From Parabacteroides sp. PFB2-10 (GTDB taxonomy: Bacteria > Bacteroidota > Bacteroidia > Bacteroidales > Tannerellaceae), in assembly GCF_029893085.1 (NCBI RefSeq), contig NZ_JARXWI010000016.1:1-64000 (forward strand): a stretch of DNA of 64,000 nucleotides, written 5' to 3'. This document shows positions 1 through 8,661 of this stretch, one piece after another; the stretch's first letter is position 1, and every line of letters begins with the position of its first letter. A model generated the notes under the pieces. It was not told the origin of the DNA, did not search any database, and worked only from the letters and a program-made list of their open reading frames with translations. The translations under genes were made by a program, and so were the position numbers.

Positions 1-51
1 CACCACGCCGATGGTACTGCTCACAAGGTGGGAGAGTAGGTAGCTGCCGAT
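1..51 (+). rRNA. rrf: 5S ribosomal RNA, 3' end only
   Basis: The first ~51 bases match the conserved 3' part of bacterial 5S rRNA: the GATGGTACTGC segment, the GGTGGGAGAGTAGG segment, and a 3' arm ending near GCTGCCGAT. The 5' part lies outside the window, so an rRNA operon presumably ends here. A strong intrinsic terminator follows within 10 bases. The exact 3' base is approximate. Confidence 0.88.
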
Positions 52-59
52 TTAAAGTG

Positions 60-96
60 AAAAGAGCTTGTTCTTAATTGAACAGGCTCTTTTTTG
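60..96 (+). terminator. Intrinsic terminator of the rRNA operon
   Basis: AAAAGAGCTTGTTC and GAACAGGCTCTTTT form a long stem with one imperfect pair around a short AT loop, followed by a run of T. It sits directly after the 5S 3' end and is the expected end of the rRNA transcript. Confidence 0.88.
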
Positions 97-146
97 GTTT
101 AAAGGGGCTTTAAAGGCTTAAAGGTTCTTATTTTCTTTAGCTCCTT

Positions 147-467
147 TTAGCGATAACGTACGGCAGTGCCGGCAGCGGTAACCATCAGCATGGAGTTGCC
201 GGAGCCTACTGTTTCATAATCGAGATCAATGCCGATAACCGCATTCGCTCCCAGACGTGCTGCCTGATCGCTCATCTCTTGTAAAGCGGCATCTTTTGCC
301 TGCTTTAATACTTTTTCGTATGCGCCCGACCGGCCTCCGACAATATCCGTAATACCGGCGAAGAAGTCTTTCACAATGTTGGCTCCGATGATGGTCTCAC
401 CGGATACAATCCCGAAATATTCAATAATCTCTTTCCCATCCAGGGTGTTTGTGGTTGTCAGTAACAT
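147..467 (-). CDS. YbjQ/UPF0145 family protein
   Basis: This 106-residue cytosolic protein matches the YbjQ (UPF0145) family throughout. It shows the N-terminal [14 protein letters not shown] strand, the [20 protein letters not shown] segment, a central helix and the C-terminal [16 protein letters not shown] strand. Family members form small oligomeric beta-rich rings sometimes called heavy-metal-binding, but no reaction is established. Length is normal. The gene is monocistronic: it converges on the rRNA terminator and is divergent from rpoN. A TATCTTTG box lies 45 bp upstream on the same strand. Confidence 0.88.
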   Translation of the reverse strand: MLLTTTNTLDGKEIIEYFGIVSGETIIGANIVKDFFAGITDIVGGRSGAYEKVLKQAKDAALQEMSDQAARLGANAVIGIDLDYETVGSGNSMLMVTAAGTAVRYR

Positions 468-511
468 GTTTGTTTTATTTATTTAGTGAATATGATTTAG
501 AACCTCTTCTT

Positions 512-519
512 CAAAGATA
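512..519 (-). promoter_or_regulatory. -7 box of the ybjQ-like gene
   Basis: On the minus strand this reads TATCTTTG, an exact match to the Bacteroidetes TAnnTTTG element, 45 bp upstream of the ATG at 467. No clear TTTG -33 element is seen. Confidence 0.55.
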
Positions 520-582
520 GATAAAAACTCCTGACATCAGAACTATTTTCATATCTTGTCTACAAATAAAAAGGTAAACACC

Positions 583-590
583 TATATTTG
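583..590 (+). promoter_or_regulatory. -7 box of rpoN
   Basis: TATATTTG matches the Bacteroidetes TAnnTTTG -7 element, with a TTG at 556-558 as a possible -33. It predicts a start site near 597 and a leader of about 44 nt before the rpoN ATG at 641. Confidence 0.6.
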
Positions 591-640
591 CATTCCAAAG
601 CTAATGAGGAAGAGACTCCTGTAAAACGTGTTTTGTTTTT

Positions 641-2080
641 ATGTTAAAACAACAATTACAACAAAAACTCCAGCAAAAACTTTCTCCGCAACAGATCCAG
701 TTGATCCGGTTGTTGGAGTTGCCTACTATTGAGTTGGAGGAACGGGTCAAGCACGAGCTGGAGGAGAATCCTGCCTTGGAAGAGGGGAAAGAGGCGGAGG
801 AGTTTGAAGGCATGGAAGCGGAGGATACCAATGAAGACTCGGCGGTGGATATTTCTTTAGGCGATTATCTGACGGAAGATGATATTCCCGATTACAAATT
901 GCGTGAGATGAGTGAGCGTTCGGAGCGCAAGGAGGATGTGCCTTTCTCTATAGGCGAGTCTTTGCAGGAGGCACTTTTGCAACAATTGGGATTGCGTGAG
1001 CTGGATGAAACACAAATGAAAATAGCTGAATACATCATTGGAAATCTGGATGATGACGGCTATTTGCGCCGGGATCTGGCGGCTATTGCCGACGATCTGG
1101 TCTTCCAGGCTGGGCAAGATGTTGATGAAAAAGGAATCGAATCGATCCTGTATGTCATTCAGGATTTTGAACCGGCAGGCATCGGTGCCCGCAATCTGCA
1201 GGAATGTCTCTTATTGCAATTAGACAGGAGGACGAAAACACCTGCTGTTACATTAGCCATTCGCCTGCTCTCCGATTATTTCGATGACTTCACGCGAAAG
1301 CATTACGACAAGATATTACGTGGATTGTCCGTAGACGAGTCTGCCTTGAAAGCGGCTATTCAGGAAATCACTTCGTTGAATCCCAAGCCAGGAAGTAGTT
1401 GGGGCAGCTCGTTGGAGACGGCGATGAACCTGGTTATCCCGGATTTTATCGTAGAGGCACATAATGGTGAGCTGATATTAAGCATGAATAGTCGGGGAGT
1501 GCCCGACCTGCATATCAACCGCGAATATGCGGAGATGTTTCAGGATTATGTTGGCAATAAGGCCAACCAGACCTCCGAAATGCGTGATGCGGTGCAGTTT
1601 GTCAAACAAAAATTAGACTCTGCCCAGTGGTTTATCGAAGCGATCAAACAGCGACAGGAGACATTGCGGCGTACGATGGAGGTGATTATCCTGTTGCAAC
1701 AGGAATTTTTCTTTACGGGCGACGATGCCAGCCTGCGTCCGATGATACTGAAAGATGTTGCGGAGAAGACAGGTTATGATATCTCTACCATCTCACGTGT
1801 GAGCAATAGCAAATATGTGCAGACCAATTTCGGTGTTTACCCTCTTAAATATTTCTTTTCGGAATCCATGCAAACCGATACGGGCGAAGAGATTTCTACC
1901 CGTGAAGTGAAGAAGATTATGAAGGAACATATAGAGGCGGAAGATAAGCGTAAGCCGCTGACAGACGAGGAGCTGGCAAAGATACTGAAAGAAAAGGGGT
2001 ATATCATCGCCCGGCGGACTGTTGCAAAATATCGCGAACAATTAGGGATACCGGTTGCCCGCCTCAGAAAAGAAATATAA
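641..2080 (+). CDS. rpoN: RNA polymerase sigma-54 factor
   Basis: At 479 residues this is a full-length sigma-54. Region I (1-50) is the glutamine/leucine-rich activator-interaction segment (LKQQLQQKLQQKLSPQQIQL). An acidic region II linker follows at about 55-80, then the core-binding domain (about 100-310) and the C-terminal DNA-binding domain. The RpoN box ARRTVAKYRE, which reads the -24 promoter element, is at residues 457-466. Sigma-54 needs AAA+ enhancer-binding activators to open promoters; none is encoded in this window. The stop is 12 bp from the PAP2-like gene, so the two are probably co-transcribed. Confidence 0.97.
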   Translation: MLKQQLQQKLQQKLSPQQIQLIRLLELPTIELEERVKHELEENPALEEGKEAEEFEGMEAEDTNEDSAVDISLGDYLTEDDIPDYKLREMSERSERKEDVPFSIGESLQEALLQQLGLRELDETQMKIAEYIIGNLDDDGYLRRDLAAIADDLVFQAGQDVDEKGIESILYVIQDFEPAGIGARNLQECLLLQLDRRTKTPAVTLAIRLLSDYFDDFTRKHYDKILRGLSVDESALKAAIQEITSLNPKPGSSWGSSLETAMNLVIPDFIVEAHNGELILSMNSRGVPDLHINREYAEMFQDYVGNKANQTSEMRDAVQFVKQKLDSAQWFIEAIKQRQETLRRTMEVIILLQQEFFFTGDDASLRPMILKDVAEKTGYDISTISRVSNSKYVQTNFGVYPLKYFFSESMQTDTGEEISTREVKKIMKEHIEAEDKRKPLTDEELAKILKEKGYIIARRTVAKYREQLGIPVARLRKEI

Positions 2081-2092
2081 CTTTGTAACCTG

Positions 2093-2716
2093 ATGAAGAT
2101 ACTATCGAATATAATCTCAATTCTTTTCCATCCGTTACTGGTTGTCACGTATGGAGTCCTTCTTGCATTGACGCAGACCTATCTGGCGGAATACCCTACT
2201 TCAGTCAAGTTGGCAATCCTGGGTGGCACCTTTCTGACCACGGCACTGATCCCGGGTCTTTTTATTTTACTGTTGATCTACAACGGTGCCGCAACAGATG
2301 CCGAATTGACCGATCGGAAAGAACGAGCCGTTCCTTATCTTATTATCATTATATCTATGTTGTCCTGCTTATACTATCTCTATCGGATGCGCATGCCTTT
2401 CTGGCTGATAGCGATTGTAGTCGGAGGCTGCATTGCATTGGTGTTAGCACTTTGTATCAATTTCGTCTGGAAGATAAGCGCTCATTCGTTGGGTATGGGA
2501 GGATTGCTGGGCGGAGTGATGGGCGTCTGCCGCATTCACATGATGAATCCGTATGTCGGATTTATCATTCTGATTATAGGGGCGGGGCTACTGGCTATGT
2601 CACGTATCTATCTTAAACGTCATACCCCCATGCAGACCTACGCCGGCTTTGCCTTGGGATTTGTATCTGTTTTCTCGGCTGTTTCTATGAGTTATCTACA
2701 TTTATTTATCAAATAA
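2093..2716 (+). CDS. PAP2-like integral membrane protein
   Basis: This 207-residue protein has six or so hydrophobic segments. Its layout recalls the PAP2 phosphatase superfamily: [10 protein letters not shown] stands where the KxxxxxxRP motif is expected, SAHSLG where PSGH is expected, and [12 protein letters not shown] where SRxxxxxHxxxD is expected. The first two motifs are altered and the final acidic residue is missing (Gln at that place), so it may be a diverged phosphatase or a non-catalytic relative. If active, a lipid phosphate or undecaprenyl diphosphate would be the natural substrate. It lies between rpoN and gcvH with short gaps, suggesting one transcript. Confidence 0.7.
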   Translation: MKILSNIISILFHPLLVVTYGVLLALTQTYLAEYPTSVKLAILGGTFLTTALIPGLFILLLIYNGAATDAELTDRKERAVPYLIIIISMLSCLYYLYRMRMPFWLIAIVVGGCIALVLALCINFVWKISAHSLGMGGLLGGVMGVCRIHMMNPYVGFIILIIGAGLLAMSRIYLKRHTPMQTYAGFALGFVSVFSAVSMSYLHLFIK

Positions 2717-2730
2717 AAACACGAAAAATT

Positions 2731-3111
2731 ATGAATTTTCCTGCAGATTTAAAGTACACAAAGGATCATGAGTGGATCCGTGTAGAAGGTAATGATGCTT
2801 TTATCGGTATCACAGATTATGCACAAAGTGAATTAGGTGAAATCGTTTTCGTAGACATCACTACAGAAGGTGAAACCTTAGACCAAGAAGAGGTATTCGG
2901 AACAATTGAAGCTGTTAAAACGGTATCTGATCTCTTTATGCCTGTGAGCGGTAAGGTAGTAGAAGTAAACGCTGAACTGGAAGACCAACCGGAACTGGTA
3001 AATGAAGACGCTTACGGCAAAGGCTGGCTGGTGAAGGTTACTCTTTCCGACTTGTCAGAGGTAGACGCATTGCTGTCGGCCAGCGACTATGAAGCATTGA
3101 TAGCGAAATGA
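2731..3111 (+). CDS. gcvH: Glycine cleavage system H protein
   Basis: This 126-residue lipoyl carrier shuttles the aminomethyl group between the P, T and L proteins of the glycine cleavage system. The typical H-protein fold is clear: YTKDHEW near the N-terminus, [17 protein letters not shown], and the lipoylation hairpin EAVKTVSDL with the modified lysine at residue 63. The P, T and L genes are not in the window. The stop codon overlaps the purE start by four bases (ATGA), implying translational coupling. Confidence 0.97.
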   Translation: MNFPADLKYTKDHEWIRVEGNDAFIGITDYAQSELGEIVFVDITTEGETLDQEEVFGTIEAVKTVSDLFMPVSGKVVEVNAELEDQPELVNEDAYGKGWLVKVTLSDLSEVDALLSASDYEALIAK

Positions 3112-3614
3112 AACCAATAGTTAGTATCATCATGGGCAGCACTTCGGATCTGCCCGTGATGGAAAAAGCCGCTGCGTTTCTCGACGAGATGGAGATTCCG
3201 TTCGAGATGCACGCACTTTCTGCCCACCGTACACCTGCCGAGGTGGAGGCTTTTGCCAAAGGAGCTAAGGAGCGGGGCATAAAGGTTATTATCGCGGCAG
3301 CCGGCATGGCCGCGCATCTGTGCGGCGTGATTGCTTCCATGACAACACTCCCGGTGATCGGCGTACCTATTAATTCGACATTGGACGGGATGGATGCCCT
3401 GTTGGCCATTGTGCAAATGCCTCCCGGCATTCCTGTGGCAACCGTAGGTATCAACGGCGCGTTGAACGCCGGTATTCTTGCCGTACAGATGTTGTCTGTA
3501 GGCGACGAAGCATTACAGGACAAACTGGCTGCCTACAAAGAAGACCTGAAGAAAAAAATCGTAAAGGCGAATGCCGAATTAGCACAAGTAAGCTATAAAC
3601 ACAAGACAAATTGA
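3108..3614 (+). CDS. purE: N5-carboxyaminoimidazole ribonucleotide mutase
   Basis: This 168-residue class I PurE rearranges N5-CAIR to CAIR in purine synthesis. The family signature is visible: the nucleotide-binding [15 protein letters not shown] at the N-terminus, [15 protein letters not shown] with the active-site histidine, [13 protein letters not shown], and the conserved TLPVIGVPI segment. It starts inside the end of gcvH (4-bp overlap). Its TGA stop is the first element of an inverted repeat that fills the gap to ispG. Confidence 0.97.
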   Translation: MKPIVSIIMGSTSDLPVMEKAAAFLDEMEIPFEMHALSAHRTPAEVEAFAKGAKERGIKVIIAAAGMAAHLCGVIASMTTLPVIGVPINSTLDGMDALLAIVQMPPGIPVATVGINGALNAGILAVQMLSVGDEALQDKLAAYKEDLKKKIVKANAELAQVSYKHKTN

Positions 3615-3707
3615 TAATGGATAATTGATAATGGATAGTTGCTCTCACCACCCCAGAAGGAAACTGAGATAGTAATTATCAATTATCAATTATCAATTAT
3701 CCATTAA
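3610..3707. repeat. Intergenic inverted repeat of TTGATAATGG-type units
   Basis: The left arm (3610-3640) has alternating TTGATAATGG and ATAATTGATAATGG units. The right arm (3674-3707) is the complementary series of AATTATC units ending in ATCCATT. A non-repeated 30-bp centre separates them, so the transcript can form a long AU-rich hairpin between purE and ispG. The repeat starts in the purE stop codon. Related repeats are at 25701-25762 and 61820-61897, with looser versions at 51645-51716 and 54972-55063. Confidence 0.8.
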
Positions 3708-3715
3708 ATAGAGCC

Positions 3716-5548
3716 ATGTTTAATTACACCCGCCGTACATCTTCCGAAGTACAGATAGGCACTACTCCGATGGGAGGCGTGCGTCCGATCCGCATACAAT
3801 CGATGGCGAATGTGTCGACGATGGATACGGAGGCGGCTGTCGACCAGGCGGTACGCCTAATCGAAGCAGGGGCGGAATATGTTCGTTTCACAGCTCAAGG
3901 CGAGCGCGAAGCCCTTAACCTGGGAGAGATACGGAAACGATTGAACGACTTGGGTTATACGACTCCGCTGGTAGCCGATATCCATTTCAATCCGAAAGCC
4001 GCCGATGTGGCGGCCTATCAGATTGAAAAGGTGCGTATTAATCCGGGCAATTATGTGGATAGGGTGAAGACTTTCAGTCAGATCGAATACACCGATGAAG
4101 AGTACGCGGCGGAAGTGGAGAAGATCCGGAAACGTTTCCTTCCTTTTTTGGCTATCTGTAAAGCAGAACACACCGCTATCCGCATCGGAGTGAACCATGG
4201 TTCGCTCTCGGATCGCATCATGAGCCGCTACGGAGATACGCCGCAAGGCATGGTTGCCTCCTGCATGGAGTTCCTGCGTATCTGCCGGGAGGAGGAGTTT
4301 CCGAATGTGGTGATCTCGATCAAAGCCTCCAACACGGTGGTGATGGTGCAAACGGTACGCCTGCTCGTGCAGACGATGGAAGCGGAAGATATGCACTACC
4401 CCCTTCATCTGGGCGTGACGGAAGCCGGCGACGGTGAAGACGGGCGCGTCAAGAGCGCGGTAGGCATCGGAACGCTCCTGTCGGATGGGATCGGGGATAC
4501 GATTCGCGTCTCACTGAGTGAAGAGCCGGAAGCGGAAATGCCCGTTGCCCGTAAACTGGTCGATTATATCCGGGAGCGGGAGGGGCACGAACCGATCGAA
4601 GGAAAACTCTCCGCCGGTTATGACCCGATCTTTCCGACAAGGCGCCTAAGCCGCGCCATCCGCAACATAGGAGGAGGGCAGCCTCCCGTTGTTATTTCTG
4701 ACCGCACCCAGGGTTCTTTCGAGATGAACCCATCGCTTCTTCCCGATTATTTCTACATAGGAAAGGAAGATCCTGATAACCTGCCCGACCATTTGCCCTT
4801 ACTGGTCGATTCGCATTTCTGGAAGAAACGACCCGCTTGTTATCCCTGTTTTATTGCCTGTGAGGCGGAAGAGATGAAACATTTCGAGGCGGAGATCAAA
4901 TTCTTGCGCATCAATAGCCTGGAACTGACCGATTCATTGATCCGACTGATCCATGCCGATCCGCGTGTGGTCGTGATCCTGAGCACGGTGCATCGCAACG
5001 GAGTCGGCGCTCAACGGGCTGCTATGCATCGCCTGATCGGTGCCGGATGCGACGCCCCTGTTGTGTTGCAACGCGACTATTACGAACCGGATCCCGAAGC
5101 GCTACAAGTTAAAGCCGGAGCCGATCTTGGCACGCTGTTGCTCGATGGTTTCGGCGATGGTGTTATGCTACATAATGAGACCGGAGACCCTGTCGCTTTG
5201 GACAACTGCATGTTTGGCATCCTGCAGGCCGCGCGGGTGAGGATCAGCAAAACAGAATATATCTCCTGTCCGGGATGCGGTCGCACCCTGTTTAATCTGC
5301 AAGATACCATTGCCCGTGTCAAAGAGGCTACTTCCCATCTGAAAGGCCTGAAGATCGGAATTATGGGCTGTATCGTCAACGGACCGGGCGAAATGGCTGA
5401 TGCCGACTATGGTTATGTGGGGGCTGGACGCAACCGGATCAGCCTGTATAAAGGGAAAGAATGTGTGTTGAAAAATATTCCCGAAGAGGAAGCCGTAGAA
5501 CGTTTAGTAGCGTTAATAAAAGAGAACGGAGACTGGCATAACGAATAA
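3716..5548 (+). CDS. ispG: 4-hydroxy-3-methylbut-2-enyl diphosphate synthase, long form
   Basis: IspG (GcpE) carries out the penultimate step of the MEP isoprenoid pathway, converting MEcPP to HMBPP with a 4Fe-4S cluster. The N-terminal TIM-barrel begins with VRPIRIQSMANVSTMDTEAA. The C-terminal cluster domain holds ISCPGCGRTLFN and MGCIVNGPGEMADADYG, which supply the three Cys and one Glu ligands. At 610 residues it is the three-domain form known from Bacteroidetes, chlamydiae and plants; common bacterial IspG is about 370 residues. The extra domain lies between barrel and cluster domain, roughly residues 290-510. Confidence 0.96.
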   Translation: MFNYTRRTSSEVQIGTTPMGGVRPIRIQSMANVSTMDTEAAVDQAVRLIEAGAEYVRFTAQGEREALNLGEIRKRLNDLGYTTPLVADIHFNPKAADVAAYQIEKVRINPGNYVDRVKTFSQIEYTDEEYAAEVEKIRKRFLPFLAICKAEHTAIRIGVNHGSLSDRIMSRYGDTPQGMVASCMEFLRICREEEFPNVVISIKASNTVVMVQTVRLLVQTMEAEDMHYPLHLGVTEAGDGEDGRVKSAVGIGTLLSDGIGDTIRVSLSEEPEAEMPVARKLVDYIREREGHEPIEGKLSAGYDPIFPTRRLSRAIRNIGGGQPPVVISDRTQGSFEMNPSLLPDYFYIGKEDPDNLPDHLPLLVDSHFWKKRPACYPCFIACEAEEMKHFEAEIKFLRINSLELTDSLIRLIHADPRVVVILSTVHRNGVGAQRAAMHRLIGAGCDAPVVLQRDYYEPDPEALQVKAGADLGTLLLDGFGDGVMLHNETGDPVALDNCMFGILQAARVRISKTEYISCPGCGRTLFNLQDTIARVKEATSHLKGLKIGIMGCIVNGPGEMADADYGYVGAGRNRISLYKGKECVLKNIPEEEAVERLVALIKENGDWHNE

Positions 5549-5614
5549 ATAGCTATCTTCGTGCTTCAGAACGAAATAGTCAAATCCTGTTTGACTACTT
5601 TAACTACAAAGGAC

Positions 5615-6049
5615 ATGAAAGTAAAGATAGTAAACAAGTCTCATCATCCGCTTCCTGCTTACGCAACTCCTCTATCGGCAGGAATGGATATCCGTGCCAA
5701 TTTGGACGAACCCGTCGTATTGAACCCGTTGGAGCGCAAGCTGATCCCAACGGGATTATTTATATCCCTGCTCGAAGGCTATGAAGCGCAGATGCGTCCA
5801 CGCAGCGGATTAGCCATCAAACATGGCATCTCCCTGCTCAATACCCCGGGCACCATCGATGCCGACTACCGGGGAGAAATAGGCATTATCTTAGTCAATC
5901 TTTCCAACGAACCGTTTACGGTGAATGATGGCGAACGTATCTGCCAGATGGTGATAACGACCCATAGCCAGGTTGCCTGGGAACCCGTAGAAGAACTCGA
6001 TGAGACCGAACGCGGAGCGGGCGGTTTCGGACATACCGGAAAGAAATAA
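5615..6049 (+). CDS. dut: Deoxyuridine 5'-triphosphate nucleotidohydrolase
   Basis: This trimeric dUTPase hydrolyses dUTP to dUMP and diphosphate, limiting uracil in DNA and feeding thymidylate synthesis. All five family motifs are seen: [13 protein letters not shown], the [11 protein letters not shown] segment, the GERICQMVI segment and the C-terminal [11 protein letters not shown] arm. The ATG at 5615 gives a 144-residue protein beginning MKVKIVNKS, the usual N-terminus; a GTG at 5561 in frame would add 18 unlikely residues. It sits 66 bp after ispG and 16 bp before the TPR gene. Confidence 0.96.
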   Translation: MKVKIVNKSHHPLPAYATPLSAGMDIRANLDEPVVLNPLERKLIPTGLFISLLEGYEAQMRPRSGLAIKHGISLLNTPGTIDADYRGEIGIILVNLSNEPFTVNDGERICQMVITTHSQVAWEPVEELDETERGAGGFGHTGKK

Positions 6050-6065
6050 GCAAAACAACATATAT

Positions 6066-7802
6066 ATGCGTATCCTTTATATATTTCTTCTTTTAACCGT
6101 TGCCGGATCTGCTTTTTCCCCCTTATCGGCAGAAAAGGGGAAGAAGGTTGCTTTGGCTACAGCTCTCTCTATTACCGACCAGCGTAAGTTTGATTATTAC
6201 TATTATGAAGGGCTTAATCTGAAAGCAGCGGGAAAATACGACGCGGCTTTCGACGCGCTTTCGCATTGCTTGTCGATCGACTCGACCGCTGCGCCGGTTT
6301 TGTATGAGCTGTCGTTCTTCTATATGCAGCTCGACCGCCCGGAGAAAACAGTAGAATACCTGCGTCGTGCCGTTGAAAATAGCTCCGACAATTACACCTA
6401 CCGGATGGCCTTGGCGTCGGTCAACCGATCGCTCGGCATGTTCGACGAAGCCGTAGAAGAATACCAGAAGCTGTCTAAGCAATATCCGGAGAAGATGGAA
6501 TTGGTGTTTTATCTGGCGGAAGCCTTGACGCAGAAGGGTGATATCGCGGAGTCGATCGAAGCATACGACACTCTGGAGTCGGCAGTCGGTATGAATGAGG
6601 CGCTTTCCCAACAGAAGTTCCGTCTCTATATGCAAATTGAAGAGAAGGAGAAAGCCTACAAAGAAATAGAAAAGTTAGCCGATAAATTCCCAATGGAAGC
6701 GCGTTATCCACTTATGCTGGGCGATTTATACCTGGAGAACAAAGAGATGGACAAGGCCTTGCAAAATTATGAAAAGGCTCATAAGATAGATCCGAAGAAT
6801 CCCTATTATATCGTTTCCATGTCGAACTATTACGAAGCAATAGGCGATAACACCGCTTCGGAATCCTTGATCCGGGATGCGTTGGTAAACGAAAAGCTTG
6901 ATGTGGAAACCAAAGTCGGTATACTTTCCCGCTATATCATCCGCCTGCAGCAGACCGAGAAGGGCATGGAGGGGGCTAATGTCATCTTTGACGAATTGAT
7001 TGAGCAACACCCGGAGGATATCGACCTGAAGCTAATGTATGGAAGCTTGCTTACGGCTCAAGAGAAAAAAGAAGAAGCCGAATTCCAGTTCCAATTGGTG
7101 ACCGAAATGGAACCGGCCAATCCATCGGCCTGGCAGCAGTTGCTCAACCTCGCTATGCGCCATGAAGAATTAGACGAGGTGGTTCGTATTTGCACCACCT
7201 GCATGGACATATTCCCGGGTGCGCCGGAATATTATTTCTATTTGGGCATTGCCTATTACCAGCAGGACAAATACGAAGAGGCTTTGCAGGTTTACCGCGA
7301 CGGTATTGCAATTATACCTGCGGAAAACGGACGCCTGAAATCGGACTTTTACGGACAGATGGGCGATATCTATTACCAGATGAAGCAGATGGATAAGACC
7401 TATGAAGCATACGATGAAGCACTGAAATATAATGCGAACAACGTAATGGTGCTCAACAACTATGCCTACTTCCTTGCTTTAGACAAGAAAGACTTAGACA
7501 AGGCTTTGCGCATGAGTTTGCAAACAATCAATATGGAGCCTGAGAATGCGACCTACCTCGACACATACGCCTGGATCCTCTTTGTGAAGGGAGAATACAA
7601 ACTGGCGAAAATCTATATTGTGCGAGCCATTGAGCGGGATGATACGAACAGCTCCGAACTGGTAGACCACTACGGGGATATCCTCTATATGATCGGTGAT
7701 AAAGAAAAAGCCGTCGAACAGTGGAAGAAGGCGAAAGAGCTGGGCAAAGAAGGGGAAGTCCTGGATCGTAAGATTGCGGAAGAGACCTATTTGGAAGAAT
7801 AA
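6066..7802 (+). CDS. Secreted tetratricopeptide-repeat protein
   Basis: The start at 6066 gives 578 residues beginning MRILYIFLLLTV, a signal peptide; a longer reading from 6000 would overlap dut and bury it. About a dozen TPR units run from residue ~35 to the end, with typical AL..YEKAHKIDPKNP and ALKYNANNVMVLNNYAYFLA stretches. It is probably a periplasmic or outer-membrane-associated scaffold. The order dut - TPR - DUF4292 - EnvC-like is one I recall as typical of Bacteroidales, suggesting a shared envelope role. No enzymatic domain is seen. Confidence 0.87.
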   Translation: MRILYIFLLLTVAGSAFSPLSAEKGKKVALATALSITDQRKFDYYYYEGLNLKAAGKYDAAFDALSHCLSIDSTAAPVLYELSFFYMQLDRPEKTVEYLRRAVENSSDNYTYRMALASVNRSLGMFDEAVEEYQKLSKQYPEKMELVFYLAEALTQKGDIAESIEAYDTLESAVGMNEALSQQKFRLYMQIEEKEKAYKEIEKLADKFPMEARYPLMLGDLYLENKEMDKALQNYEKAHKIDPKNPYYIVSMSNYYEAIGDNTASESLIRDALVNEKLDVETKVGILSRYIIRLQQTEKGMEGANVIFDELIEQHPEDIDLKLMYGSLLTAQEKKEEAEFQFQLVTEMEPANPSAWQQLLNLAMRHEELDEVVRICTTCMDIFPGAPEYYFYLGIAYYQQDKYEEALQVYRDGIAIIPAENGRLKSDFYGQMGDIYYQMKQMDKTYEAYDEALKYNANNVMVLNNYAYFLALDKKDLDKALRMSLQTINMEPENATYLDTYAWILFVKGEYKLAKIYIVRAIERDDTNSSELVDHYGDILYMIGDKEKAVEQWKKAKELGKEGEVLDRKIAEETYLEE

Positions 7803-7811
7803 CACGTCGAT

Positions 7812-8657
7812 ATGAGAACAATCCGATACACACTACTTTGTTTGATCGCCGCTATCGCTGTTGTATGCCTCAGCGGATGTAAATCGACCCAGAAGGTGGC
7901 GACCGTAGCGGCAGGCGAAGCCAAAGCGCATTTCGATTTCTTTGAATCCATCCGTGAGCAATCCTTCCGGTTCGAAACACTGAACGCCCGGATGAATGTC
8001 GAAGTGAAGATGCCCGGCAAAGAGTTGAGCTCACGAGCCGAATTGAAGATGGTGCGTGATAGCGCTTTTGTGCTTTCCGTTCAACCGATCATGGGCATCG
8101 AGGTGATACGCCTGGAGATGGATCGTGACAGCATTCGTTTTATCGACCGGATGAATAAACGTTACCTGGCAGAAAACTATGCCCAAATGAAAGGGCAGAC
8201 CCCAATTGTTTTCAACTACAACAACCTGCAATCACTTTTTGTCAATCACTTGTTTTTCCCCGGTGAAGAGAGCCTGACTCCGGCATTGTATAACCGCTTT
8301 TTGTTGAATCAGGAAGGGAGTAGTGCAGAGATCAAAGCAACCGACAAATCGGGACTATATTATACCTTCAAAGCGGATGGAGAAGAAAAATTACTCTCCA
8401 CCTTCATCACCAACCGGGAAGAGACCATGGCGCTCGAGTGGTTGTATTCCGCTTTTGTATTGACCGAAGGACAGCCGTTTCCTACGGTGATGGATGTGAA
8501 ACTATTAGATAAAGGAGAAACAAAAGGTGGCTTGAAGATTCAGTTTACCCGGATACAGACCGACATCCCGGTACAGGTGGCCGGTTCGATCCCGGATAAG
8601 TATCAACGAATCACGCTGGCAGACCTCATCAAAGCATTGCAAAAAAACAACGAATAA
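7812..8657 (+). CDS. DUF4292 lipoprotein
   Basis: This 281-residue protein has a lipoprotein signal ending LSGCKST, so the mature form starts at a lipidated Cys. The body matches DUF4292, a Bacteroidetes family with a LolB/LolA-like beta-rich half-barrel. Supporting segments are LNARMNVEVKMPGKELSSRA, a VLSVQPIMGIEVIRLEMDRD strand pair and a C-terminal LKIQFTRIQTD strand. A role in handling lipids or lipoproteins at the outer membrane is inferred from the fold. It is flanked by 9 bp and 4 bp gaps, so it is clearly co-transcribed with its neighbours. Confidence 0.85.
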   Translation: MRTIRYTLLCLIAAIAVVCLSGCKSTQKVATVAAGEAKAHFDFFESIREQSFRFETLNARMNVEVKMPGKELSSRAELKMVRDSAFVLSVQPIMGIEVIRLEMDRDSIRFIDRMNKRYLAENYAQMKGQTPIVFNYNNLQSLFVNHLFFPGEESLTPALYNRFLLNQEGSSAEIKATDKSGLYYTFKADGEEKLLSTFITNREETMALEWLYSAFVLTEGQPFPTVMDVKLLDKGETKGGLKIQFTRIQTDIPVQVAGSIPDKYQRITLADLIKALQKNNE

Positions 8658-8661
8658 GTAT

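Noticed and set aside
5561-5614. Upstream GTG start for dut
   Set aside because: The added 18 residues are not conserved-looking and the internal ATG gives the standard dUTPase N-terminus.
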